In this document: positions 39,656-51,092 of the stretch, piece after piece | Position numbering within the stretch: the stretch's first letter is position 1 | Layout of the letters: each line of letters opens with the position of its first letter | Assembly: GCA_963169105.1 (NCBI GenBank) | Contig: OY720644.1 | Location: 3,927,001 to 3,991,000, forward strand | DNA length: 64,000 bases | Direction of reading: 5' to 3' | Origin: Ceriagrion tenellum | Lineage: Eukaryota > Arthropoda > Insecta > Odonata > Coenagrionidae | Made by a program: the position numbers and the translations under genes | The notes under the pieces: model-generated | Database searches by the model: none | Seen by the model: the letters and a program-made list of their open reading frames with translations, nothing else | What the model was told of the DNA's origin: nothing

Positions 39656-41450
39656 ATGATATACATTTGAAACTATCGGCTGGATAGCAAACAATTGCAT
39701 CGCGAGGGGTAAAAGAGATTAACAAGATGCGTCGGCATCAACACTTTCGGCATCGAACCCTTTGAAAAAACACCATAATCATTTGACTATTCCACCACGC
39801 TGACTGGTAAGTTCTTAGACAGTTCTCATCCTAACGTCCCAATTTCCAGAACATCGCTCCGTTTCCTCTGCTTTGGGTGACCAACCATTAAACCGAATTG
39901 GAATTTTCAGCTGCCTTTTCCTAAATTTTTTCTCTATATGTATACTTACAACTCTTCAAATCCCATCCATCACAAAATAATAATTATATATAGTAAATTT
40001 TTATACCGCCGTTTGTGACACACTTTAACCAATACATCATTTTACCAAAATTACAATGTGGAAAAAGGTACCCTAAACGGAGCGATATATTAGTCAGTTT
40101 TTGGGGTGACCATCTAAGGATACTTCAAGAGAAAGACTCTTATTTCTCATCTTTAGAGTTCACACAAATCCTAGCGAGGAGCAATGGAGGAAAACACGGA
40201 AAAGAAATATCAAAAGGGAAAAAATTGATTTTTTGTAAACGGAAGTTTTTTTTTGTTTTGTGGAGAGAGGAGTGGAAAATTTAACGCATAAATAAGCGAT
40301 GAAATGCCTGCGAAAATATTTCATGACTTGATCCGAACCAGTTGAAAGACTTCTTCTCTATACTGTATTTCCAACCTTGGATGCTAGAGGGAGATGTATT
40401 TAAGAATTATTCTAACTTATATCCATATGCTGTTCATTCCGTAAGATAAAAAAAATTCTGAAAATGAAAATAATGGGAAACATTTGTGGAATATCCACTT
40501 AGATAAAACAGAAAATGTTCCTTTTTATGGTGATTTTTGTATTGATTTTATTTTTAACTGCTCATTAAGCTATTCTGAGTCTATCATAGCAACGTAGCGT
40601 TCACTGTGAATAATCCGCGAAAATTCCCAGGTCTAATGACTTTTTACTTGGAGGATTTACCTTTAACGCCGAGAAAAAAAATCCAGTAATGATGAATTTT
40701 TAATGCTTACTAGAAGTAATAATCTGGTGTATATATTTAAAGCTCTAGCAAACGTGTTTAACCAGTCCGAAATACTTCGGGTAAATCATTTCTCCTGCAT
40801 TACAAACGAAATTCATTAGTTCAGTCAAAAGTCGACTGCCAACGAATATACAGAATTCGATATCCACGAATAAATGACCGAATTTCGGCTACTTAGATAT
40901 ATAATTACTAAGTCAAAAGACTTATAAACTCAAAGAGGTGAGAGGGAGAATCTGTTTTCGTATTGTTTACATAATCATTCGTGAGCAGTTAACGACAACC
41001 GCGAAACAAAATTCCACTGCACGTAATTTAATAAGCACGCCGCTAACACACACAGACACATCGCAAAAGGGAATGGTTATTTGTAGCCGAATGCTGGAAG
41101 AATTCTGCATTGGCTGCGAGGAGTTTGGGAAGACACACATTGCCCGGTTTAATTATACCGCTGGACACGATTAAAAATAACATTTAAAAAAATATCCCTC
41201 CAATGTTGAAGTCGTGGACGGAAAAGAAAAGTGGAAGGCTTTGCAAATTTGATAAAATCACGTGGGCACGTTCGCACCATGGAAGAGACCCCCGGCACCA
41301 ATCAGAAGGCGAGAGAATACAAGAAAACATTCCCATTTCCATCCATTCCCCCCTCGCCCATCAGTCCCATTCCATTCCACACCATCGTTTCGTCGCGTGG
41401 GAGAAGAGGGGAGGGGAAAGGAGGGGTATATTAGTGGGTGGACACAGGGA
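39656..41450. other. AT-rich stretch then C/G-rich PLE 3' flank
   Basis: 39,656-41,170 shows no gene. From about 41,250 to 41,450 base composition changes; on the minus strand this follows the stop of the PLE ORF at 41,451 and is probably its 3' untranslated part. The frames there (up to 131 codons) are compositional. The PLE 3' end cannot be placed. Confidence 0.35.
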
Positions 41451-41593
41451 TTACAGTGCTCTGTTGATTCCCGGAAAGGAGAGGGAGTCGAAGAGTAGAA
41501 TGCAAGCGTGTTCAATATTTTTCAGATCGATTGGGGAGGCAGTGGGGGGGAGGGAGGCTAGGATGCCCACGTTGAAACATTTGTCGAACTTTA
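41451..41593 (-). pseudogene. Penelope-like element (PLE) C-terminal piece, beyond MITE copy 4
   Basis: Minus strand. KFDKCFNVGILASLPPTA then LKNIEHACILLFDS, ending in a stop at 41,451, matches the extreme C-terminus of PLE polyproteins, after the GIY-YIG nuclease. The preceding part of the protein is on the other side of the MITE at 41,594-42,148. Removing the MITE and one TTAA joins SHNF to KFDKCF in frame. Confidence 0.7.
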
Positions 41594-42152
41594 GGTAGTC
41601 CGAACGAGATAGTTCCCTTGTTATAATAGAGAACATATTCGAACTACATGTTTTAATTTCACCAACTGTAGGAAATCTGAATTAAATATTATAATATTAA
41701 TTGTGCAATAATACAGTTTTATATGACAGAAATTGTAAGTATTTAAATGAAAATATCTAAATAAGTCTTTAGCTCGACTCATTGTTTACGCGCTTTGCGT
41801 TTGAAAATCCTTCAAAACGGAAGGTTTTTTGTGATACCCAAGAACCTACTGCGGTGACATTATGATTTATTTTCAAATATAGTTGAAAAAACATATAAAC
41901 TACACGCTGTTAGTGTTTTTACGACATCTAAGAGTTAGAAATACCTCATTTTGTAAATAATGTCTCTCTGGAGTGCATGCACTTACCATTTCCCATGTAA
42001 AATGGCTGGCATTTTTTGGCAAATATCTCCTAAAGTAATGGGGTAGAGGGTTACATTTTCTGTGTCATAGGAAGGGTGAGATATTTTTCTTTAAAATGAG
42101 ATCAAATTCATTGATTTCTAGGAGAAATGATATTTCGCTCGAACTACCTTAA
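41590..42152 (+). mobile_element. TTAA MITE, copy 4 of 5, inserted in the PLE
   Basis: A 555-bp element, 41,594-42,148, flanked by TTTA (left) and TTAA (right). TIRs GGTAGTCCGAACGAG and TTTCGCTCGAACTACC. It separates two parts of a minus-strand PLE ORF; excising the MITE plus one TTAA restores the frame, which confirms the 4-bp target duplication. Confidence 0.9.
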
Positions 42153-43028
42153 AGTTGTGGGAGGAGGAGGAGGCGTGGGGTGGGGACAGAGGGAGAGAGG
42201 CGTATGTTGGGAGGAGGGGTTGCAAGAGGATCAGTGGTCGTTTAAACGGAGATTGAGAGGTCCGGAAGTCAATCCAACATAGAATGCATCACAGATATTG
42301 CATAAAAGAATTCATACCACATTGGGTGTGGTGCATGTGGGAGGGGGAAGGTGCGGAATCTGGGAGGGAGGGGTTTAGAAATGAGGAGGAGGGGGGCAGG
42401 TCTTGTACCGGGGGCGACTGCAGGGGTTTGGAGGAATGTTAGAGAAATGAGAGGATTTACAATTAGAGGGACGTTTAGTAGTTTTGAGGATGATAGAAAG
42501 ATTGCGTCGGAAGGTAAGAGAGAGAGGGGCAATTTGGGAAGATTTTAGTGGTAGTGAAGTTGTCGGAGAGGAGGAGAAAAAAGGCTTTCGAGGATACTTC
42601 TGACGGAATGGACGTCCGGGAAGTAGGTGGTACAGAGGGACAGGTTTAGGTTGTTAGTTTTAGGAAATGAGGTGGGATGATAGGAATGCTTTAGGATTTT
42701 TTCCTCGAGGAGTGATACGGGATAGCCTCGTCGGCGAAGGGATAGGTGTAAGTTAGTGAGTAATTTATCAAGGGAGTCGGGAATGTTGCAGATGCGGTGG
42801 CCCCTGATGGAAAGGGAGCAAGGAAGGGTACCATTCGGTATGGGAATGGTGGCAACTTTAAAAGAGGAGATATTGCTGCTTGTTGGTAGGTTTGATGTGG
42901 ACGGAGGTGGTGAATAGGTGGTCAGAGATAGAGAGACATCGACATCAAGAAAGGTAACGGAAGAAGAAGAGAAAAAGTGTAAGTTAGTGAGGAATTTATC
43001 AAGGGCGTCGAAATTGTTGCAGGTTGAG
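42153..43028 (-). pseudogene. Penelope-like element: RT C-terminus and GIY-YIG start (minus strand)
   Basis: Minus strand, several frames. From the right: VTFLDVDVSL, VHIKPTNKQQYL, SLSIRGHRICN, SLDKLLTNLHLSLRRRGYP, NNLNLSLCTTYFPDVHSV and LFPPL, all typical of the post-catalytic PLE RT. Then PAVAPGTRP, and NVV(stop)ILLCNICDAFYVGL with SGPLNLRLNDH, the GIY-YIG endonuclease opening (Y of the first motif is a stop). A 46-bp direct duplication (42,746-42,791 and 42,978-43,023) repeats the LDKfLTNL segment. PLEs copy themselves by RT plus a GIY-YIG nick. This copy is dead. Confidence 0.8.
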
Positions 43029-43177
43029 AAATGGGCCGCAGATGGGCTGCACGCCCTATGCCCATTTATTTCTAGGCCAATTTAAAGTCTTTCCTGTCCT
43101 CCCAACCCCTCCCCTTCTCTGGCTCTGCTATATCGATGGTATCTTCCTTCTCCGGCCCAATGGTGCCGATTCCTTAA
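43029..43177 (+). pseudogene. PLE RT catalytic segment on the opposite strand
   Basis: Plus strand, head to head with the minus-strand piece. PYAHLFLGQFKVFPVLP then LLWLCYIDGIFLLRPNGADS is the PLE RT palm; the usual YIDD reads YIDG, so the second catalytic Asp is lost. It is cut at TTAA (43,174-43,177) by MITE copy 5 and continues after 45,013 as SLNSFL. The junction with the minus-strand piece is near 43,028. Confidence 0.8.
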
Positions 43178-43448
43178 GGCAGTCCGAGTGAGATAGTTCC
43201 CTAGTCATAATAGAGACCATATTCGAATTATACGTTTTAATAATCACCAGCTGTAGGACACATCAATTAAATATTGCATTATTAATGGTGCAATTATATA
43301 GTATTATATGACAAAAATTGTAATTAAATGAAAATATCTAAATAAGTCTGGACTCAGATTTTTCGCGCGGTGCGGTACTTCAAAACGGAAGGTTTTTTTG
43401 CGATACCTAAGAACCTACTGCGGTGACAATATGATTAATTTTCAATAA

Positions 43449-44746
43449 TACGAGGGTGGTATGATAATTAGTGAGCCTATTAATTAAAGCCTGCTTTATT
43501 TTATTATTTTTATTGTTTTATTTTTCAATATAGTTCCCTTCTAGGGCGATCTACTTTTCCCAACGGGTTTCCAACTTCTTTAATCCCTCAGAAAAATATC
43601 ATTCCGGGAACTCTGCAAAATACTCATCCGTGGCCGCTATGATCTCCTCATCCGACGTGAAGCGCTTGCTCCCGAGCTAAATCTTCATGTTTGGAAACAA
43701 AAAGAAGTCGCACGGGGCCAGATCTGGAGAATACGGAGCATACGGCAGTATCTCGTAGCCCAATTCGACCAATTTGGCCGTGGCGATTCAGGATGAATGG
43801 GCCAGAGCGTTGTCGTGGTGAAACAGGACTTTTTTGCGGGCCAAACAGGCAGTTTTTTTATTCAATTATACATCGAATGAGATCAATAAATCACTGCTAT
43901 ACCATCCCGTGATCCTTTCATCGTGCACCTAATAGCTGATATGGATCACACCTTAAACATCCCAAAAAACGGTCGCTATGACCTTTCCGGCCGATTGGAC
44001 CATTTTGCCTTCTTCGGAGCACTCTCGCCGCGAGAAGTCCACTGTTTCAACCGTTATTTGGTTTCTAGTGTGTAGTGATGGGTCAATGTTTCGTCCACGG
44101 TTAAGTAACGCATGAAGAAGTCCCTCGGATTGCGCTTCAACAGAGCCAAACACTCTTTGGAAGTGGTCACACGATTCCGCTTGTTTTCCACAGTAAGCAA
44201 ACGCGGCACCCAACGGGCCGGCAGCTTTCTTATGCCCAAATGTTCGTGCACGATATTTCGCATACAATTTAATGACAAGCCACATGTCCCAGCTATTTTA
44301 CTCAACTCCAATCTGCGGTTGTACAGCAACATGTCATGGACTTGGTTGATGGTTTCCTCCGTGGTGACCTCATTTGGGCGTCCTGGACGGGCCTCATCAA
44401 ACATGGATGTTCGGCCATTTCTGAACTCATTATACCATCACTTAATGGTGGCAATTGAAGGTGAGGCATCAATATATACGGTATCCAACTTATTTTTAAT
44501 TTCCTCACGTGTCTTCCCTTTCAAAAAATGAAAGCGAATTACCGACAGATATTGTATTTTTTCCATTTTACAAAAAAAAACAAACTTGTCCACTTCAAAC
44601 AGCTGCCACAAAGAAACTACCAGACGGAATTGGTTGAAATTGTGATCGCATCCGTTTCAAAGATGGCCAACGAAAACAACAACAAGATTACGATGCATTG
44701 TTGCCGGATCGCTTCAAGGCTCATTAATTATCATACCACCCTCGTA
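43449..44746 (-). mobile_element. Full-length mariner (DD34D) transposon, inactive
   Basis: A 1,294-bp element (43,451-44,744) with 28-bp TIRs differing at one base (CGAGGGTGGTATGATAATTA) and TA duplications at 43,449-43,450 and 44,745-44,746, inserted in MITE copy 5. Length, TA target and TIR placement fit the mariner family of Tc1/mariner. Its single gene is a pseudogene on the minus strand. It is the youngest layer of the nest. Confidence 0.95.
43518..44566 (-). pseudogene. Mariner transposase pseudogene
   Basis: Start ATG at 44,566, stop at 43,518; length fits about 345-350 residues. The N-terminal HTH half includes FDEARPGRPNEVTTEETI and LPARWVPRLLTVENKRNRV, with a stop where a Trp is expected (IK*WYNEF). 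Catalytic residues: TVDE (Asp codon about 44,093-44,095), HHDNALAH (Asp 43,812-43,814) and LAPCDFF (Asp 43,707-43,709), the last two separated by exactly 34 residues, the mariner D34D spacing. At least eight in-frame stops and one frameshift (about 44,000) show it is inactive. All three Asp are retained, so decay followed insertion by an active parent. Confidence 0.95.
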
Positions 44747-45016
44747 GTTGAGGAAATATACAAACTACACGCTGTTAGTTTTTTTACGACATCTAAGAGT
44801 TAGAAATACCTCATTTTGTAAATAATGTCTCTCTGGAGTATATGCACGTACCGTTTCCCATGTAAAAGAGCCGGTATTTTTTGGTGAATATCACCGAAAG
44901 TAATGTGGTAAGGGGTAGAATTTTTGGTATCATTGGATAGGTGAGATGTTTTTCTTTAAAATAGACCAAATTCATTGATTTCTAAGTAAAATGATATTTC
45001 GCTCGGACTACCTTAA

Positions 45017-45125
45017 ACTCTTTCCTCATTACTTCTCTTAATGATTTCTCCTCGGTCTCCTTCACCTCCAACATCTCCTTTTTCCAAACCTTAAATTCCA
45101 CTGAGATTTTCCTCCCAGGTACTTC
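45017..45125 (+). pseudogene. PLE RT continuation after MITE copy 5
   Basis: Plus strand. Resumes as NSFLITSLNDFSSVSFTSNI, the region that follows the catalytic box in PLE RTs. Match fades by about 45,125. With 43,029-43,177 it makes one short plus-strand PLE fragment of about 250 bp before interruption. Confidence 0.7.
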
Positions 45126-45209
45126 CAGTTATAACAGATGTCCCTATGTAAATTTAAATATTTACATTTCCATTTGCGTAAACAACTAACAATAAATAGC
45201 ATCTTTTAT

Positions 45210-45790
45210 ACATATCTTGATCTCGACTAATTTAATTTTATACATATCAAAATATTTAAATAATGTCTTCGTTTACAAAATATTATCAACTAAAACCCCG
45301 GATTATCTGTGTAATTATATTATGAGAAACCAGAGTGATCCAGGCAGGCAAGTAAGAGGAAGAAGGCGATTTAAAATTCCAAGGTGTAGAACTAATATGT
45401 ATAAGTTATCCGCAATAAATTATCGCCTAAGAATATGGAACGGCATCCCTGACAATATTATTAAATCAAACAATGTACATAAATTTCAATCGGAATGTTA
45501 TTTTTATTGGATAAAAAATATTATTGTAGCGCAGTGTGAATTTCATTGCATACTTCATTTTTTTATAATTTATATAAATATCCCTCTCGACCCTACTAAT
45601 AGTTTAGATCTTTTATTAGCTTGCACTGTAATAATTGTAAATATTATTTTATTAATGAATGTATGATTGTTCATATCATTGAGTACACCTGTTCTATATA
45701 CTTATTGAATGTTCACAGTTGTAGACTGTAGTGTCCTGATAAATATTATTTTTGCCACAGAGTTTCTCCCGATAAACTGTACTTTGTTCC
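45210..45790 (+). pseudogene. LINE-H C-terminal fragment
   Basis: The plus-strand 149-codon frame at 45,217-45,666 includes FVYKILSTKTPDYLCNYI, RRRFKIPRCRTNMYKLS and NYRLRIWNGIPDNIIKSN, then FQSECYFYWI. The pattern (RTN..K.S..NYR.R.WN.IP..I..S.....F) is the extreme C-terminus of jockey-group LINE ORF2 proteins. The 3' UTR runs to about 45,790. No RT motifs remain, so it is 5'-truncated. Confidence 0.7.
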
Positions 45791-47102
45791 AAAGGATATG
45801 AAGACCTTGAACAACAAATATGTTGTATTGTTATTGTCTTATACAACGAAATGCCACGCTGGTATCAGGAGGAGCCTCGCTCTCTTAATCGTCTCGCGAT
45901 GCAACGTGTGCCCTCTCCGTCCCCCCTCCCCTTCGCCCGTCTTCACGTGCTTTGCCATTGAGAGCCGGTTTCTTAGATTTGCATTGATTTTTTTTCGTTT
46001 CCATTCCGCGCCGGAACTATTCCATCCCTTCTCTGGGCCCGGATGAGGGACGATTTTTATGCATCTGGAGATTTTGGATCGGAGGGAAGAAGAGCAAGAG
46101 CTCCACGGTTACAGCGAAGGAATGGAAGAAAAAATTTCTTTGCTGCGACCACATTCTTGATATAGAAATGCGATGTGTCCCAATATAAAGTAGTTGGGAG
46201 CTCATATTCAAAGGTACTGACAGTTTCAATGCATTCAACTCAATATTTATTAATTTGATAAATCAATAGAAGTAATGCGTTTCCTACGGTTTTTGTGAAT
46301 GCCGAGAAGTCAGTTACCGCCGCTTTGCCATATTACATAACGAGTAAAAATATATTTTCAAGTAAAACACAAGTGCTTCCCCATCACCACATCTTTGCCT
46401 TTCTCAAAAAAAATTTATCAAATGACGTTCCATTCAAAAGCAGAGAAATCTTGCCATGACAAGACTAGAATTTACCGCTGATGTCAACGCTACTCTACTC
46501 AAGACATTAATTCTTTTCCGGACTCGAACAGCGAAATGGAATGGTGTGTTACGAGCGAATCAAAACAAGGAATTACAACGGCTATTGGAGACAATACACA
46601 TCTACCAACTACTTGCGGCGTATGGGAGAGATAGAGTCGTGGGATGCGTTACGGCACCGAAGATGAAAGGGGAAGGATAAGGAAGGGGAGAGAGGACGGA
46701 ATCGGTGAATTTTATGTTAATGGTGTTTAATGGAAGTGCCAAACTGCTCTTGTTATAATAGCTAACGGTGAGGAGGAGGAAGGATTTTTCGTGCCAGGAA
46801 GTTCGGCTGATTTGTCCTCTCATTCTGTGGCTTCCATCAGTTCCACGAATTTGTCGCGGTGTCCACATGATATGGCCCTCCGTGCCGGGGTGAAGTTCAC
46901 CTGGACTGATTTTCTTAAATAATGCATCGCAAATTGCACTATCTAACATCCTTGGCACACAATATCTCATGGATATTGAAACTGACGGTTTATAAAACCG
47001 TACAGTCCCACTACCGAGATCGGGGACAACTAATATTTTCAAACGAACGCGATGTCTCATAAACATCGTATGCCATGAATCATAATATCCCTATCATCCT
47101 AT
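45791..47102. other. Unassigned stretch
   Basis: Frames up to 154 codons (46,602-47,066, minus strand) have no domain I recognise. No tRNA-like patch or repeat seen. Confidence 0.35.
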
Positions 47103-47762
47103 CTTGGAATCACTTTAACATCTGATATTATATCGTGGGGAACACACATACAAAACATATGAGGCAAAGCATTAAAGAAACTAGGTTTTGTTAAACGTAT
47201 AATAGGAAGGACCTCGGATGAAAAAGTCAAAAAGAGATGCTACTTCGCTCTGGTTAGCCCACACCTCGAATACGCCGCGAGCATTTGGGACCCTGGTCAA
47301 ATAGATTTAACCATAGAATTAATCAAATACAAAGGAAAGCAGCGCGCTTCGTTAAAAACTGCTACGAGCATACATATAGTGTCTCGCACCTATTGAGGGA
47401 TTAATGTGGGAGCCCATAGAGACTCGGAGGCTACACGCTAGGCTTAGGTTACTTAGGATATTCAGAACTGATATTTTTCAGAGCAACATAGAGAATATTA
47501 TCATGACGCCTCATTACATCTCTAGGTCCGACAGATGCGATAAAATAAGAGGGATACACTATCGAACAGATAGATACAAAAACTCGTTCTTTCCGCGCAC
47601 AATAAGCGACCACAATAAAAACTGAGCTCCACTAAATGTATTCCTATAATATATGTCACAATTTCATCTCCAAAAAACGTATGCCTTTACACGGCTGGTG
47701 ACCTAACACCCCCTGCCACACGCTCAAGCGGCGGCTCGCGGGGTATTATGCAGATGTAGATC
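47103..47762 (+). pseudogene. LINE-C 5'-truncated copy (plus strand)
   Basis: Plus strand. GITLTSDIISWGTHIQN, ALKKLGFVKRIIGR, KKRCYFALVSPHLEYAASIW and (shifted) IRGIHYRTDRYKNSFFPRTI give the thumb and C-terminus of LINE-C, matching the minus-strand copy at 27,843-28,850. Frame breaks near 47,300-47,400. The 3' UTR carries GAGCTCCACTAAATG and the CGCTCAAGCG hairpin, ending in GGGGTATTATGCAGATGTAGA. Confidence 0.85.
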
Positions 47763-48744
47763 TAAGGCACAGAACGGGAACAAAATTAATTATCCACGAA
47801 TGCGATATTTCATGAATATCGTATTCGATGAGTCGTAATATCGCTCAAGCCTTCTACGGAAATAACAATATTTTCGTTCGAAACGTGAGTTCATCGCTGT
47901 GTGAGCGATTGCTATTGGGTCAATAGCGGACGGACGCATGGCAGACGTTGTGCACTGAGGGACTTCACTTGATTGGTTTTTGCGGTGAGCACGAAAGCCG
48001 CGGGCGAGCTGAAACAGCAAAAGTCGGTGCGAATACGAAGCCGGCAGAAAGAGACTGCGGTTTTTCTATTTTCAGGCAACAGAGAAATAATAAATTAAAC
48101 TCGTTTTTACTCGAATGGTTTAGCGGGAATAATAAAATGGAGAGAAAGGTGATGTCGTATGAATATTCGCTCCGTTCCCCTGAATATTGCGGGCGACATA
48201 ACGATATGCCGGCAAATCTACAGCGCAGTCACCCGCACGGAATTCCATCGCGCCGTGGGCGAGTGCTATAGGATGGAGAGGTCTTTGTCGAAAACATAAG
48301 TTACGGGGAGGAAAGTAATGCCAATTCGACAACAGTACATAGAAAAACATGGGTTAAATTTTTGCCGCAGCGACAAGGACTTGGATATTTTGATGAGAGG
48401 GTAGGAATTGTAAGCGAATCCATGAATATAAAGCCACATATTTGACGCTTTATGGTTTGTAACTCAGTTTTGAAAACGATTCTTCTGGAAACACGCCCAG
48501 ATATCCGGGAGGACCACTTACAAAATGAAAACTTTGCTCGAAAGATCATTACAGATCCGATAATGATTTTGCATAATATAGATCTATAATAATAGTAGTA
48601 TTATCTAGTACTATAATAGTTTTTATCAATTCGTTCTTTTCTTTAAAAGCTTAGAAATATTATGCACGAACACTCAAGGTTGACTTCAAAGCAGCGGTTT
48701 ATGTATGCAGAGGACATTTATAGAAATATTCGTACTCGAATAAG
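47763..48744. other. Unassigned stretch
   Basis: Frames up to 107 codons (47,948-48,271) without recognised domain. 48,550-48,640 is extremely AT-rich. Confidence 0.35.
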
Positions 48745-49473
48745 TAAAGTCAAACCTCCCTTAACGGACACCTCCAAATAGCGAACACCATCTAAAAACG
48801 GACAGTTTTTTAATCCCCGGCAGTATAACATGGAAAATATGGAAATAATACCTCCGAAGAGCGGACACTCTCAATAACGGACGCGGACAACAGGAAAGAA
48901 ACATTCACGGACACTCGCGGCGAGCTATTCTGTTTAAATGTCTCCTTTTACGGAACAATAAACCTCATTTCTTGAAGGAACTTGGGAACATTTCTAGACC
49001 AAAGCTTATCTTATCAATTCGAGTTCAATCTATAGTCCATCAAAAGTTAGCAATCCTGCCTGCTCCCATTCCCCTCGTGACTAACCATGATGCACCTTTT
49101 TACTGCGGGATTATTTCAGTTACTGTAATTAATCTATTTTAAACTATAAAAGACATGTATTGTCTCTTTCCCAGGTGCGACATTATCAACTAACGATTTG
49201 TTGGTGAAGTGCTACTAGCTTCTCTTTGGATAACAAATCATAACCACGCAGGTATCATGATTTAATTCCATATTTTTTAAAATGTGTAATTTTTCAACAT
49301 TAAGACAAAAAATAAATGAAATACATTAACGCTTTTATATTTTTAAACACCGGCGTAGTTACTGCATAGAAAAACGTGTCATAATTTCAGTCCCATCTGA
49401 ACAGCGGATACCTCTAAATAACGGACGATTTTTCCGGGCCCAAACATGTCCGCTATTGGGACGTCTAACTGTA
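48745..49473. mobile_element. pogo/Tigger-like non-autonomous element
   Basis: A 725-bp element (48,747-49,471) with TA on both sides. Imperfect 24-bp inverted ends: GTCAAACCTCCCTTAACGGA left, and right-end TCCGCTATTGGGACGTCTAAC. Subterminal DNA is packed with aACGGACA, AGCGGACA and AACGGACG words on the left and their complements on the right. TA target and CAGT-like ends with GGAC repeats fit Tc1/mariner-pogo (Tigger) elements. No transposase remains. Confidence 0.75.
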
Positions 49474-51092
49474 TATATAAACTACGATATTACATTTTAT
49501 TCGTATCATACACGCTATGAAATATGGTACCATACTTCATCCAACATAGTTCGGCTGTGCTCCCAACGAATTTCAAAACAAGTTTCAATGACTTCCAAAC
49601 TAGCCAATTTTAAATGTTGGCCTTATCATGAATCACGCGATCGAATCTGTACATATCCTGTCGTCGTATGGTCCATATACATAACACCAAACATACAGAA
49701 GAGACGCTGTTATCCAAGCTCCCACAAATCGAGTTCCGGACAAAACACGAGACAAATATTGCATCTATGGACAAAATGCGTATGAAAATAACTTCGATGC
49801 AGCGAATCGTTTGCAAAACCTTTAAGAGCGCTCGCGAGTTGGGCGAGAGTGGAATGAGAGAGGGACGTGGTTTAAGAGGAAGGTTTGAAAGGAAATCTTG
49901 ATAAATTAACTCATTAATTTGCTTCATCACTAACTTCTCTATATATTTAAGCATGTGGTGACTGTCTGCTGCTAGCTGGTTGGAGCGCCACGAGAGAGGG
50001 TCGACCTGAGGAAGCTGGCAGACATCACCAAGGAGGACGTAAAAAAACAGGATACACGACGCGATAGTGAATGCACTTAAGACGCGCCATTTCTTACCTC
50101 CGGAATAAAATCTTTTTCATCGAACTTCGTTTGCTTATTCATTCTCGTTCACCAAAAACATTTACCATCATTATAGGATTGTCCTGATCAGAAATTCTCA
50201 ATATCGATTCTTAAGCATTCGAATTATTTTCATTTTCGGAAACAAATTGCCATTTGAAAATTTATAATGGGAAGGGAGAATGCTATTCTGCACTAGAGGG
50301 AAAGGAAGCAAGCGAGCAATGAAAGTTGACAACCATTTCTTAGCGAAGATCGAAAGGCACTTATCATTCCCAACCACATGAGTTCTTCCCTTCTGGCCGA
50401 CCAGTTTTGTTCTTCGGCTTCTCGAGAACAACGTCTCAACATTCCACTTAGCTGCAAAGACATGCGAGTTTACCCCAACTTTATCGCCACAAACAACCAT
50501 TTCTCTCTCCTGAGACTAACAGCTGAAATTTTCTCAGTGCACCGGGAAATTAAATATGAAACGTGTTACAGTCATCCATCTATTTCTCCATTTCATCACT
50601 TGGCGTAAATCTGAAATAATTATCGAAGTGAAAAAAAACTGTGAGAGAGTGCTAAAAAATAAGATTATTTATTTCAAATGCGCAGCATACATTTGTTACA
50701 AACACTTTCCCCCCATGACTTCTCCATCGCCACGGACAATGGGTGGCAAAGTGTGAAAACCATGTATCTGCATTTCAAATGTCATACCAACAACTTCCTT
50801 CGATACCGAAAGAAATAGCGCAGATTTTGTTGCCTTCCAAAAACAAATGACAATTATCCCTTCGAGCGAATGCATTCATCCTTTCATTATCTGGCATTGA
50901 AAACTGACAATGAGTGGCGAACAGTGGATGAAAAGAAGGTGACTGTGAAAACTAGAAAAATTTAACTTTCCAAATTACAAAAAAAAACTCCCCTTCTAGT
51001 AACGGAAAAATATCCAATTCACTACGCGATGGAAGCTTATTCCAAATGTCCACTATTCAATGTCAAATTTAAAAAACTGCATCAACTGTAAT
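49474..51092. other. Unassigned stretch
   Basis: Frames up to 114 codons (49,610-49,954, minus strand) show no domain. No repeat or RNA gene found. Confidence 0.35.

Larger units (their letters stand above)
43174..45016 (+). mobile_element. TTAA MITE, copy 5 of 5, inserted in the PLE and carrying a mariner
   Basis: The element spans 43,178-45,012, of which 43,451-44,744 is a mariner, leaving about 540 bp of MITE. It is flanked by TTAA on both sides (43,174-43,177 and 45,013-45,016). TIRs GGCAGTCCGAGTGAGATAG and TTTCGCTCGGACTACC. Deleting it and one TTAA reads GAT TCC TTA AAC TCT TTC (DSLNSF) in the host PLE, an in-frame rejoin. Confidence 0.95.

Noticed and set aside
44112..44531. 139-codon plus-strand ORF
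   Set aside because: Antisense of the mariner transposase pseudogene.
49985..50040. Hammerhead-like word near ACCTGAGGAAGCTGGC
   Set aside because: No GAAA segment or stem III follows, so the core cannot be formed.
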